Shown here one piece after another: positions 9,392 through 21,114 of a stretch of 64,000 nucleotides of DNA (positions within the stretch are counted from its first letter, which is position 1; every line of letters begins with the position of its first letter). Source of the stretch: Hanleya hanleyi (taxonomy: Eukaryota > Mollusca > Polyplacophora > Lepidopleurida > Hanleyidae); NCBI GenBank assembly GCA_036873755.1, contig JAVTVY010016154.1, positions 1-64,000 on the forward strand. The letters run 5' to 3'. The position numbers were made by a program, and so were the translations under genes. The notes beneath the pieces are model-generated. The model worked only from the letters and a program-made list of their open reading frames with translations, made no database searches and had not been told where the DNA came from.

Positions 9392-12300
9392 TTCCCCATT
9401 AGGTGATTTAGGTTCCCAAAGTTATCTATGAAAGCCTAAACTAGAATTGGACATAGACAAACGTCATTTACAACAAGAAAAACTTCAATAAGCTTAAATC
9501 AGTAAATGTATTTTAGCAAAATTGAACTGTTGAAAACTGGTCGGTCGATGTCCAGGTCAAATCTCGATCCGACGTCGCACGTAAAAAATGCTCCGGATGC
9601 TCCGAAATCCGTGTGATTTGATATACAAGGGAGATCACTCTAAATGCATATTAAGCCGTACCAGCAATGTAAAGAGCTTAACCTGTGAAATGCAAGGACA
9701 TGCTGACATCATGTTTAAACATGACTGTCCTAACTATAGACGAACCGTCCAATTTGAGAAGTTTATCTGGTCGACCATTGGAACTAAGAATTATCTAATC
9801 AATCTAGATAATACAAATCCAAGAACACATTACCTTTGAGGAATTCCTTGAAGGGTCGCTGTCTTTGCCCATATAATAATCCGTATGTTATATATTTCCC
9901 AGGGAAGAGACTCCTCAATATCCAATGCTGGTCGAGGAAAGTTTCGCCTTGAAGAGGTCTACTTTTTAGATATTCCAGTAATGTTCTATTAACAAAGGTC
10001 GATGTCTTATCGTGGAATTTAATCACAAACAGAAAAAAAACACTTTAAAAACAGTAACTTAACTCAACTGTTTTTAAGCGGCTTTTGTTATCGCGGAGGT
10101 TCGACCACCTTTGGTAAATGTGCGTGATCTATGGCCCGCCAGAAACATCCACCGGGTTGTAATTTCTTAACTGGCCAAGTTTAAATCTTCTCACATGCCT
10201 GGACAAGAGATATATATGACTGCAGTTTACAAAATAAACTTTGCTTCAAACCAAATATCATAAAACTTGACATTTTAAGGCCTTTTCACGTGGCCACGCT
10301 ATAAGTGATATAACCGTTTGACATTTGTAGGTTGGTCTGACCATTTTATCTAGGGGTATAATCCATATTTTCTCGAGCAATATTTCAACACCTGACTTTT
10401 ACCACCAGGTGACCGTCAATATAAGATGGTTCGACTTAAACCTCTCGGAATCCGAGATAAAAATAGAACTGGGTTATCGCTAAAATTTGACTGAAGTTAA
10501 TTCCAGACCTACTCGAAAAATTTTATCACACTCATAACGTGAATGATAAATGTGGCGACCTGTCACCTACGAAAAGATCTACGAGACGATAAAAGATATA
10601 TAGTCTTACATTCACCTGCAAACATATAGTATTCAGTATTCATTATAGTGTAACGGAATTCGTTCAGTCAATAGGGATTCAATTAAATTCAATTCATTTT
10701 GTACTTTACATCCATTAAGCACAGTGTACAAAAAAAAACCATAAGCAAAATGGAATTAACATTTAAAACACATTTGCAATATGTAGGTAGACGTATATAT
10801 GATAAGCAGTCACAATTATTCGCTAGTATAATGATCTGCGTTACACTGCATGGTCAATGAAAATGGAACTCTCGGATTCGATTGGATTGGATTTCGATGC
10901 GGCCAGAATCAATTTTCATACAAAGCTACGGCCCGACGGATCGTACCGTATCTTAACCGTTAACCACGTCAGCCATGTTAGGCACGGAAACGTCTTGGGG
11001 CACTCTCCGCGCAGGGCTATTTTGATATGTTAGCTGCCTAAACCTGGCAAGATTTCCTGACGTGTTTTACTAATTATTCCCGAATCAGGCAGCAATATAG
11101 TGCCCAATTCACCGCAGCTTAGCTAAGCATGTTTTGCAAACAGCAGTAGGGTTAAACCAGCCCATAATTAGTTATCGAAAAACAGTTCAACTTCTAAACT
11201 GAATTTTGATTGAAAACAAACAAATAAGCATCGTTTTTAATCGAAATCAAAAGATCACACACATCTACAGCAGGGTGGAATCGAATACCATTGATTATAT
11301 CGCCTATGTTTGATAAAGAATGACTAGCTAAATGTACGTTTCTGAGATGTTTTGGTTCTGGGCTACATGAATAATTGAATTTTGGCAGGGGTGTCCTGTC
11401 TGGCTTAATGGGAGACAATCCTGTTTGGGGGTTGAGCCAGAATGCCAGTCAGGTCCCCAAATCTAGGATCCTGTATTCCAGGGTTCAACTGTGTGACAAA
11501 AATGCACTTGATTTGGGCTAGTGTTAATGTCACTTAATTTACAAACTTGATTTCGCATACTCCATAATTCTGAAACAGGGAAGTTTTGTCATCATTTACT
11601 ACGTTACGATTGGCCGGCTGGCCGTAACGTTGGTCACGTGATACAGCTAATTGCTAATTCAAATATGAAGAGTTCCAATAAGTATTGCAGACAAGGAAGT
11701 TTCTGCACTTAGCTACCCAGTGATCCGGTAAATCTCAACCCTAATATGCACAGGAACAAGTCTAAACAACATAAACTGATAACCACATAATATATCAATA
11801 AATCAATATACCAATATGCCGGTATTTTGATTACCCTCACGATAGGAACACCCCATACACATATACTACCAACTTTCATATGTAGCGCACTTGAGGGGAA
11901 TTTAATTTCCCTGCTCCCAGAATTAATCCTGGTTCCCCCAAAACATTTTAACTGTAATTCCCCTGGTTTAATTTACGAGATCCAAGAGAACAGTCTTGGA
12001 AGTTCGTGAATCGATGGCTGAAGCGAGATACAAAATGAATGATCTTTGTCGCCGAGCCCTGCTGGCATCAGACCACTACAAAAAATAGTCCCGATCCGTT
12101 GACCCCCTTTAGGCAACCTCTGCCAGAGAAGTAAATTGTTTTTAATATTTTTTCCTGTCTCTATTGCGACGAATAATTGGAGGCCAGTGGTAGGTGATTG
12201 GAGTATGATGTCTTCGGTTTCGCCGTTGGTTTGATTTTAACTCAAGGCCTAATCAGGTGTCGCTAAGAGGGATTATTTGGGTGCCCTTTCACCGCTTTCT

Positions 12301-13114
12301 GATAGCAGAGCAAAAGGCCAAAAGTATGACGTCATTTGTACGAGCGCGCAGGACTCAAAATATACGTGGGCTACCCCCGCCAAGAAGTTTGTCAGGTTGT
12401 AGGACTTGAATTAAAGTACTTCTTGCCGAAATATGGAAGTCTAGACTTGATTAGGGAATCGACGAGATGCAATTAAGTTAACAGTGCCGCCAATGTAAAT
12501 ATTTCAGTGGTCTTCGCCCTGCTCTGATCGCCTGGAATACACAACACCACATACCATATTTCACACATGGTTGCCTCCCTTCGTTGATAGCTTGTACAAG
12601 ATATGTGGAAAGATTACTTCTTCCATCTTCATTACACTAAGCCAATTTCTACGTTCACATTTCCAAAGAAAAATTCGAGTGAGAATGTAGAAATTGACAT
12701 GAGATAAAAAACTTGACTCGTCAGAGCTTGCCCATACCGCTCAGGCAAATACACCATTTCTACTTTACTTGTCATTTTGGCGCCGCTCAGAAAGTACCAC
12801 TGCGATTATGAGCGTAAAACAGACTGATACCAATAAAACAACTATAAGATAGAACTTGGTGTACTGAAGTTTCCATGACAATCATTTGTGTAGAGAAACA
12901 TGGATGACAATTCTTGATATAATCGACTGGCCGTTCTTGGTACAACCGTGGGTTAGTGAGGCTCATCAGTCATTCCTCGAGACTAATATATCTACTGAAT
13001 GTCACATTACACATCCTGTAATCATTAAGTACCCCATGGCATTACCACAGCATTCTATTTAACTTTACCCCATTAACGACCAGGTGAAACAGTGACTTTC
13101 GATTGGTGACAATT
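9392..13114. other. Unique sequence, nothing recognised
   Basis: Only short ORFs (under 84 residues) without recognised motifs, no repeat array and no RNA gene. A small imperfect palindrome (CGTTACG ... CGTAACG around GGCCGGCTGGCC) lies near 11602-11629. This is the longest stretch in the first half of the window free of obvious repeats. Confidence 0.45.
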
Positions 13115-13345
13115 TGATAAAGGATGTCCGCTGATGATTTTTGGCTTTGGCGGCCGTTTTGCCTATTTTTCCTATTAGGTTATCTCCCTTTCCTACGTTA
13201 AGCGATAGGGATTTTCTTTAAAAGCCCTCTAGCTGAGAATTTTGCACAGCAACATCCATCCAATTTGAAGAATTTTGATGTGATTATCTGCAAACAGTTA
13301 GAATATAAGAAAAGTTGAATACTATTTATATGAAAAAAAACAGAT
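13115..13345 (+). mobile_element. MITE A, second copy, 3' incomplete
   Basis: From AAAGGATGTCCGCTGATGAT onward it follows the copy at 6269-6674 ('tttggcggcc', 'cctattaggttatctccctt', 'gaattttgcacagcaac', 'cagttagaatataagaaaag') and then stops without the right TIR. Confidence 0.7.
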
Positions 13346-13664
13346 CCGGAAGCCGCTCTGCTAACTAGATCTGGCACATTCACTATCTCAAGACCTTTTG
13401 GTGAGAAAATAGCTGCGAACAGCTACGTCGTGATTGACCAATCAAAGCAATCGTATGTTATGGTAGACATGTGTCGACGTTTGTCGGAAATAGACGAACG
13501 CTTGAGGAAAACCTTGTGGATTAAGCGAGTCACTATCGGCACTCACCACTTAATATCGAGTCGGCAAGTTTCGCGAGTGCCTCAAAGTCAGCAGTATGGA
13601 GATCAAAGAACGAACTTGAGATATGAAAATTGTTCTATCTAATTTGCGGATCGGTTTTAGGTCT

Positions 13665-14345
13665 GTCTTTAATGAGGTTAGGTAAGGACAGTTTGTAATC
13701 AGATTGGGTAAGGAAAGTTTTTAATCAAATTGGGTAAGGTTAGTTTTTAATCAGATTTTGAGTAATGGTAGTTTGTAACCAAATTGCCTAAGGACAGTTT
13801 TTATTCAGATTGGGTGGGGGCAGTTTTCAATCAAATTGGACAAGGACAGTTCTCAATCAGATTTGGTTAGACCATTTTTTTAATCAGATTGGTTAAAGAC
13901 ATTTCTTAATCAAACTGGATAAGGACAGTTTTTAGTCAGATTGGTTGAGGACAGTTTTAATCACACTGGATAAGGACAGTTTGTAATCAGATTGGGCGAG
14001 AACAGTTTGTAATCATATTGGATAAGGACAGTTTTTATCAGAATTGGTAAGGACAGTTTTAATCAGATTGGGTAAGGACAGTTGTAAATCAGATTGGGTA
14101 AGACAGTTTTTAATCGGATTGGATACACAGTTTTTAATCGGATGGGTAAGCACAGTTTTTACATGTAATCGAACTAAGGCAAGTTTGTAGTCAGATTGAT
14201 TAAGGTAAGATTATAATAAAATTGGGTAAGGGCAGTTTTTTTATCAGATTGAGTAAGAACAGTTCTTAATCAGACTGAGTAAGGGCAGTTTTTAATCAGA
14301 TAGAATAAGGACAGTTTTAATCAGAATGGATAAGGGAAAATTAGC
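13665..14345 (+). repeat. ~27-bp minisatellite, about 25 copies
   Basis: The unit is approximately 'aatcagattgggtaaggac' plus 'agttttt'. Copies vary in length by one to three bases. Each unit has an ATTGG-like word but no reading frame. Confidence 0.85.
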
Positions 14346-14711
14346 AAATCATCTTCATCAGATTAGCATAGAAATTAATCGAGATATCAATCATTTTGGT
14401 ATAATGTATCTCGATTACATTAAGCAAAATTATTGATCATTACAATCCGATTTTTATCCAGATTACATTACCAACTAATATGATTACCACTAGATTGGCG
14501 TGGAGCAATATTCCTGGTTACAACCACATTGGTATCCAGATTAATCTAAGCACTAATCAATATTGCAACCCGACTGGGGCCCGATCACATGAAGCACTAT
14601 TCCTGATTAAGCACTATCATTGATTACAGCCAGAATGTATCCTATTCCTGGTTACAACCAGATTGGTACCCCGATCAAATTAAGCACTATTCCCGATTAC
14701 AACCAGACTAT
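14346..14711 (+). repeat. 'gattacaaccagattggt' minisatellite, left part
   Basis: Diverged units of the 45-bp family that resumes at 15352. The array is interrupted here by the foldback element. Confidence 0.7.
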
Positions 14712-14814
14712 AGTCTGTCCATTTTAATTAGTCGTCTACTTTGGAGCTTGTCAATAATCAGCAGTTAACTCTGCATAATTTTTCTTTTTTGCATCGTGTA
14801 GAACAAACAGAACT

Positions 14815-14988
14815 CTACAAAATGACTACCATTTCTCCGTGATATCGATAATATATCTCGCTTGAAATAACTTTGTAGTTTTCTCCATATAAAACTCCAG
14901 TGCAGTTCAGGGATTCAATTACATGGAGAGACGTCATAATATATTCGTGTTGTCCAGCACAAAGGTCAACAATGCCTTGTACAGTCAT
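14815..14988 (-). CDS. Putative 57-residue ORF in left foldback arm
   Basis: It begins MTVQGIVDLC, contains HEYIMTS, then CTGVLYGE, and ends YYRYHGEMVVIL before TAG. The right arm encodes a diverged version with the same end. From HEY to the stop the two copies stay in frame despite many substitutions; the only length change is nine bases. No family is recognised, and there is no signal peptide or membrane segment. It could be the last exon of a gene or part of a transposon protein. Upstream of HEY the two arms differ by one base in length, so the shared coding part probably starts there. Confidence 0.35.
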   Translation of the reverse strand: MTVQGIVDLCAGQHEYIMTSLHVIESLNCTGVLYGENYKVISSEIYYRYHGEMVVIL

Positions 14989-15074
14989 AGAGGTGTGTGC
15001 GGCTTATCATTCGGCGATTTCACTGGACATGGGATATAACCTACACTCTCACGGACCGCCTGTTATTACTTAAA

Positions 15075-15248
15075 ACGGCATCAATGACCTTTGTGACCAG
15101 TGAGCATGAATACATTATGACGTCTCCCTATGCAATTGAGACCCGGTACAAAAACAACGGTACTGGAGTTTTATATGGAGAGGATAAAAAAGTTGTTTCC
15201 ATGGTGATATATTATCGATATCACGGAGAAATGGTAGTCATTTTGTAG
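15075..15248 (+). CDS. Putative ORF in right foldback arm, partner of the left ORF
   Basis: The shared part reads HEYIMTSPYAIE, then NNGTGVLYGEDKKVV, then YYRYHGEMVVIL and stop. The frame is open upstream to 14997, through the spacer. A CAG just before the HEY segment could be a splice acceptor, but this is speculative. The function is unknown. Confidence 0.35.
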   Translation, partial: TASMTFVTSEHEYIMTSPYAIETRYKNNGTGVLYGEDKKVVSMVIYYRYHGEMVVIL

Positions 15249-15351
15249 AGTTCTGTTTGTTCTACACGATGCAAAAAAGAAAAATTACGAAGAGTTAACT
15301 GCTGATTATTGACAAGCTTCAAAGTAGACGACTAATTAAAATGGACAGACT

Positions 15352-16235
15352 TTAGTACCCCAATTACATTAAACACTATGACCGATTACAACCAGTTTGG
15401 TATCCAGACTAATTTAAGTACTGGTCATGATTACAACCCGATTGGAGCCCGATCACATTAATCACTATTCCTGCTTACAGCCCGATTGGTTCCCCGATTA
15501 CATTAAGCACTATTCCTGCTTACAGCCCGATTGGTTCCCCGATTACATTAAGCACTATTACCGATTACAGCCCGATTGGTTCCCGATTACATTAATCACT
15601 ATTCCTGCTTACAGCCCGATTGGTTCCCCGATTACATTAATCACTATTCCTGCTTACAGCCCGATTGGAGCCCGATTACATTAATCACTATTCCTGCTTA
15701 CAGCCCGATTGGTTCCCCGATTACATTAATCACTATTCCTGCTTACAGCCCGATTGGTTCCCCGATTACATTAATCACTATTCCTGCTTACAGCCCGATT
15801 GGTTCCCCGATTACATTAATCACTATTCCTGCTTACAGCCCGATTGGTTCCCTGATTACATTAAGCACTATTCCTGCTTACAGCCCGATTGGTTCCCGAT
15901 TACATCAAGCACTATTCCTGCTTACAGCCCGATTGGTTCCCCGATTACATTAATCACTATTCCTGCTTACAGCCCGATTGGTTCCCCGATTACATTAATC
16001 ACTATTCCTGCTTACAGCCCGATTGGAGCCCGATTACATTAATCACTATTCCTGCTTACAGCCCGATTGGAGCCCGATTACATTAATCACTATTCCTGCT
16101 TACAGCCCGATTGGTTCCCCGATTACATTAAGCACTATTACCGATTACAAGCAGATTAGTATTCCGATCAGGCTTAGCACTATTAAGTATTTCCTGATTA
16201 CAAACAGATTCCTATCCCGATTACAAGATCTATCA
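15352..16235 (+). repeat. 45-bp minisatellite, about 18 regular copies
   Basis: The unit is CCCGATTGGTTCCCCGATTA followed by 'cattaatcactattcctgcttacag'. Most copies are 45 bp and a few are 44 bp. Because 45 is a multiple of three, long frames encoding repeats such as SPITLITIPAYSPIG arise, but they shift wherever a 44-bp unit occurs, which argues against protein function. Confidence 0.9.
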
Positions 16236-16439
16236 CCGGTTTCCACCATCATGTTGGAAAAGCGATGACAATAGACATCGCAAATTTGGCTATGCGATGA
16301 TAATCGACATCACTTGGTGATTAGCGATGGCAGTAGACTGTCATTGTAGTAATAATAAAAATCTCGACCTAATGGGACTGATAAAGCCGTGACAATACAC
16401 ATCACGGGATTATCATGACAGAAATGGAAATATTTAAAC

Positions 16440-17440
16440 ATCGGCATTATTGTCCAACGACGAGATCACCAATCCGATTACAACCGGATTGATTTCACGA
16501 TAACAAGGACTTTCATCAGACTGGCATCTCGATTACAACCGGATTGGTTCCACGATCACCATATCAGTTTCCAAACTACAACCTGACTGTAACCCCGATT
16601 AAACTAACAATTGGTACCTCGACTACAACCGGATTGGTTCTGCGATAACAAGAACTATATCACCAGATTGGTATCCCGATTTTAACCAGATTGGTAACGC
16701 GATTACGAGAACCGTCACCAAAATGGAACCCCGATTACAATAACAATCACCATATTGGTGTCTTGATTTCGCGATAACAAGAACTATCACCAGATTACTA
16801 TTCCGAACAGGATTGGTATCGCGTTTACAAATGGTCGGATTGGTTCCGTGATAACAACAACCTTTATTAGATTGGCATCTCGATTAGAACCGGATTAGTT
16901 ACGCGATATCAAGAACCATCACCAAATTAGTATCTCGATTTACAACTGGACTGGAATCTCGATTACAAGAACAATCACCAGATTGATATCTCGATTACAA
17001 CCGGATTGGAACCCCGAATACAATAACTTTTATCAGATTGGCATCTCCGTTACAGCTGGATTGGTTCCGTGATAACAACAACCTTTATTAGATTGGCATC
17101 TCGATTAGAACCGGTGTGATAGAAACAGTGGTCCCGGTCTCCTATGCTTCAACCAGGGCGGGCCCTGACATCCAAGTTATCCTTTAGATTTCAGTGTCCG
17201 GGCTGGGTTAAAGCATAGCAAACGGACACTCATATCTGAGGGATTCCGTTTCCGTCACACCGGATTGGTTACGCGATATTAAGAACTATCACCAGATTAG
17301 TACCGGTATCCCGATTTACAACTGGATTGGAATCTCGATTACAACCGGATTGGAACCCCGATTACAATAACTTTTACCAGATTGGCATCTCCGTTACAGC
17401 TGGATTGGTTCCGCGATAAATAGAACTAGCGTCTGATTGG
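16440..17440 (+). repeat. Diverged ~55-bp relative of the 45-bp minisatellite
   Basis: Units combine 'ccggattggttccgcgataa', 'caagaactatcaccagatt' and 'ggtatctcgattacaa'. They share the GATTACAA and GATTGG words with the upstream array. The array is interrupted by a small MITE at 17115-17259. Confidence 0.8.
17111..17263. mobile_element. 145-bp MITE with CCGG target-site duplication
   Basis: The element (17115-17259) begins TGTGATAGAAACAG and its other end reads TGTGACGGAAACGG in reverse complement. It is flanked by CCGG at 17111-17114 and 17260-17263. A sister unit of the minisatellite at 16885-16895 has a single CCGG at this place ('gaaccggattagttacgcg'), which shows the empty site. A TGTNR end and a 4-bp TSD fit Ginger-type elements as I remember them. 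It has no coding capacity. Confidence 0.85.
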
Positions 17441-17911
17441 TACCGTGACTGTGTGTTTGTAGCACGGGTTCATCTTTACAGACAGGTAGCGGGATATTAT
17501 GTGACATGTGCCTGGCACACTGCCCCGTTTAACACTTTTGAAGAGTCATGTTAACTAAATAAATCACATATAAAGCGACACTTAAAATCATAAGTAGTGG
17601 GTAAATCCTACTGGTATAATACAGGCTGTCAACTGAACAACTTCTTAAGTATCAGCCAAATTTAAGTGGCATATATTACATTTGACATTGGAATCTGTCC
17701 GGAACAGCGAGTGTCACGAAATAATCCACACACTCTATCTCCCCCCCTCTTAAGATCTCCCCCTCCCTCTCAACATGGAGCTCATCCAATAAATGTATAA
17801 GATCCATGCTCTAATTAAACCGCAGTGCTTTAAATGGAGTACGGTCGTAAGTTATGATTTGACGTGAAGAATTAAGACAGCGAAGGGTGAAAATCTGTTC
17901 ACAGTAACATT
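17441..17911. other. No feature recognised
   Basis: Unique sequence with a short pyrimidine-rich tract (17740-17775). Confidence 0.4.
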
Positions 17912-17998
17912 GTGAAGTGTCGAAATATGGGGTCTCTATACACATTTGTATATAAAGCATGGTGTTATGTACAGAGATCCCATATTTCGAAACTTCAC
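17912..17998. other. 87-nt hairpin, pre-miRNA-sized
   Basis: Two 30-base arms (starting GTGAAGTGTCGAAATATGGG and ending in its near-complement) pair at 28 of 30 positions including one G:U, around a 27-base loop. The size fits a pre-miRNA, but it could equally be a short foldback transposon. Confidence 0.5.
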
Positions 17999-18399
17999 CC
18001 TAAAACCACTCCCCACCCACCCTGCGGTCAAAAAACAAAGATGATATTTCATGTGCGTCTATCTATAAAACATAAGTGGGATGTTTTAAAATGACCTACT
18101 AGCATATTTCACGTGATATTTTTTTCCATTGCGTATCTGCGGACAACCAGCTGTCGTCTGACTGTTTCAGTCTATTCGTCGTGAAGTGCCCGGATGAACA
18201 GCTGGACGCGTGCATTTGGTTTCTTTCAGCCACCCCACCCACCATTCACTCAACTCCCATCTTTATCATATACGGTACATTCCTTATGTAAAAACCCACC
18301 AGGCGAAGAGCAAACTAAACTTTGAATGCAAAATCCACTATACCCACACATCACATCACACACAGGTGGTACTAAGAAAGAAAACGGTAAATGTTTAGG

Positions 18400-18875
18400 T
18401 TTTTTCCTCCTTTGCAGTCCACTTATATCGCGGCTTTCTGATACACTTTTCATCCGCGCTGTTTCGCTGCGGCTTTCTAGGAGGGACTAAAAATGTTCTC
18501 CAATGTCAAATTCCGCAGCAGTGGCATGACGTCTCTAAGCATACTTTTAAGCAGCGACGTTGTCCGGTGGTTTTCTGAAAAACACTGCATTTTTGGCCAA
18601 CAACTTTTTGCAAGGCTTTGTAATACATGTATATTTCCACAGCGGTTTTCTCTGATGGCATTTTAAAACTGATCTTTTATAAACTGATCTTCAGCGGCTT
18701 TGTAAGACAGACATCCGCGTGGCAGCGGGCTTCTATATGTACATCGGCTTTCCACATTTAGTTTCTACAGAAACTAGTGTTAGACAGCGATTTTCACCAG
18801 CGGCGTTATGAAGATATCACCGTTAGACAGCGGTTGCTCAAGAGGCTTTGCGAATGTCATCCCGACCAAAATATT
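18400..18875. repeat. Weak repeat with CAGCGGCTTTCT-like words
   Basis: The words CAGCGGC/TTTT or GCGGCTTTC recur about every 40-70 bp. Spacing is irregular. No gene is seen here. Confidence 0.35.
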
Positions 18876-18879
18876 AAGC

Positions 18880-19995
18880 AGCCAAGTGCCAAAGCGGGGT
18901 TAGGGAGAAATGTACCTGTAGTTGTTTGTCAGATCTGGTTCAGGGAGGAATGATTCACATGTAGTCTGCCAAGTGTCAAAGAGGGGTTAATGAGGAATGT
19001 ATGTGTAATCTATTGTTAAAGCCCTATTACGGGAGCATATAGTATTACGATGCAGGAGTACCAAATGTTACCTGTATGGCTCAAAGAGTGATTACGATTG
19101 AGTTTCCCCTCTAAGTCGTACAGATGACAGATGTGTTAAAATTTGCATTGTGTCAAACATATTGTCTTAAATCAATAGAGCTGAGAAAACTTCAGGGACT
19201 GGATTATTGTCTCTTACACTTTTGGTTGGTTGTCTTAGTAGTCAATTTTTCATGGTGAGTTGAAACACAGCAAACTGTACAGTTTGCCTGTATTAGCTTG
19301 TTCTACAAAATGATGACTTCCTTGTATGGTGAAGAGATTATATGGTAAAACAGAACGGCCAATCACCCCCATTGCAATTATTTATTTCTTGCAGTCGAAC
19401 TGAAAAGTGAACAAGGAAGTATTTGAGTAACAAGTTACTACAGACAGAATATTGCTGCTTATTCTCAGTTCTGTGCTGCGAATGGGGAATTTTGAGGTAA
19501 TTCACTGCTACAGGATGAATTGGTCGCCTTAAGGAGGAATGTACTCATAGTCAAGTGTCAAAGCGGGGCTAGGGAAGAATGTAGGCGTACTTCTGTAACA
19601 AAGCGGGGATAGGGAGAACTGTATGTGCAGTCGAGTGTCAAAGCACCTGTTGGCGAGTGGCAAAGCAGAGTTAGTGAGGAATGCATGTGTAGTCGAGTGA
19701 CAAAGCAGGGGACGGAGGAATATAAGTGTAGTCTATCGGCAAACCAGAGTTCTTGAGGAGTATATGGCTAGTGCACTGTCAAAGCAGTATCTACTTCAGC
19801 GACAAAGAGGGTTAGGGAGCGATGTATGTGTAGTCGAGTTGCAAAGCAGGGTGACAGAGGAATATATGTCTAGTGCAGTGTCAAATCAGTATCTGCTTCA
19901 GCGATAAAGAGGGTCAGGGGACAATATATGTGTAGTCGAGTTTCGAAGTGGTGTTAGAGAGGAATGGTTGTGTAGTTCGTTGAAAAAGGCGGGGT
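18880..19995 (-). repeat. ~41-bp minisatellite, inverted relative to 4090-4980
   Basis: Units such as 'gaggaatgtatgtgtagtcg', 'agtgtcaaagcggggttagg' are the reverse complement of the unit at 4.1-5.0 kb. Unrelated sequence (about 19020-19500) interrupts the array. Confidence 0.75.
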
Positions 19996-20720
19996 TGTGA
20001 CTTCGGATGACGTACATCCTCCTTTACTATCAGGTTGATGGTCTTCTCAGCTATCAAAATAATATAATAAACCGGGTTTCTCCAATTTCAAGACAGCTTT
20101 AGGCAAGAAGTAGTGAATAGACGAGAGTCAAAGTTCATTCACCCAGTGTTTCCATTAGCTGTGGCAAATGCGGCTTCAGCAAATATATTTCGATGAGTCA
20201 ATTGTTGTTTTAATGCCTGGTATTAACAAGTACAAGACGAAAGGTACCAATCCAAGGGAAAAGACATTCCTAAAGGCACCGGAGAGAACCGCAGTCCAAA
20301 GATTCTGTGTTAGGAAACCTGCCGAAGAAGACGGCTCCAAGTTGATTTTTTCATGCACCAAGCTATTGTGTTCTGCTCTCAACATTCAACTCTATAGAGC
20401 ATTAATGAGTTCACTGCATGTGTATGGTCTCAGTGATCCAATGTTTACACGAATAACTTCTCCATGTTAAAGCATGGTGCTTTAACCTGGAAGCCTTATA
20501 TGAAGGATCGACCCACCATATACATGTATATCAATGACCACAGGATCTTGATTCCGAATGTTTGAAATGGTGGAAATATTTGAGAAAAAATGAATGAAAG
20601 AGTCTAATTTCTTTATAATATTCCAAAAAGAGTGACGTCCCCTGTCGTGACGTCAACAATCTGCTTCACAACGATAAAGCAGACAGTCGATAGGGTATAG
20701 GGTCAGTAATCCTCGGCCTT
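19996..20720. other. Unique stretch with one 100-residue ORF of unknown nature
   Basis: The ORF at 20168-20470 (plus) contains a Lys-rich KYKTKGTNPREKTFLKAPER segment but matches no family I know and overlaps another ORF on the opposite strand. I do not call it a gene. Confidence 0.3.
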
Positions 20721-20721
20721 A

Positions 20722-21078
20722 CGCTCTCAGAAATATTCAACTTACTCGGGAACTTACTAATCAGGGTGGTAAATTTGCCTGAATTTCAGGGATTTAACCT
20801 GAAATCCAGGGATAAGTTCCTGAATTTCAGGTATATCATCCATGAATTAAAGCTAAATTACCTGAATTCTAGGGAATTTTACGTACCTGAATAGGATCGG
20901 GAACTTACTAATCAGGGTGGTAAATTTGCCTGAATTTCAGGGAAAATCTTCTTATTCAGGGATTTTTTTTCTGAAATTCAGGAAATTATCCCTGGATTTC
21001 AGGTGAAATCCCTGAAATTGAGTTGTGGATATGCAGCCTGATCTATTCAGGATTATCCCCTGAATATTTCTGAGAGTG
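20722..21078. mobile_element. ~357-bp MITE built of CCTGAATTTCAGG palindromes
   Basis: The ends CTCTCAGAAATATTCA (20724-20739) and TGAATATTTCTGAGAG (21061-21076) are exact inverted repeats. The interior holds many CCTGAA/TTCAGG palindromic words and a duplicated block ('gggaacttactaatcagggt' and on) at 20749 and 20899. It has no ORF. No convincing TSD was found. Confidence 0.75.
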
Positions 21079-21114
21079 TATCTTCCTTGAAATATGGTGG
21101 TAACAAGTGATTGG

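Larger units (their letters stand above)
14712..15351. mobile_element. 640-bp foldback element inserted in a minisatellite
   Basis: Arms of about 265 bp (14712-14976) and 275 bp (15077-15351) are inverted copies around a spacer of about 100 bp. The outer ends begin AGTCTGTCCATTTTAATTAG. The outermost ~110 bp differ at only about four places; the inner parts are much more diverged. The minisatellite runs in the same direction on both sides, so the palindrome is an insertion and not a fold of the array. Each arm carries an ORF that ends in the same sequence and reads outward (14815-14988 minus, and the right-arm ORF ending 15248 plus). Confidence 0.8.

Noticed and set aside
9588..9839. 83-residue ORF
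   Set aside because: No protein family resemblance, overlapping antisense ORF, no repeat support.
15427..16268. 125-residue repetitive ORFs (SPITLITIPAYSPIG-like)
   Set aside because: A 45-bp unit length keeps the frame by arithmetic, and 44-bp units break it. No start context or domain supports a protein.
13665..17440. CRISPR-like regular repeats
   Set aside because: Units are directly tandem without unique spacers, vary in length, and the setting is an animal genome. They are minisatellites.
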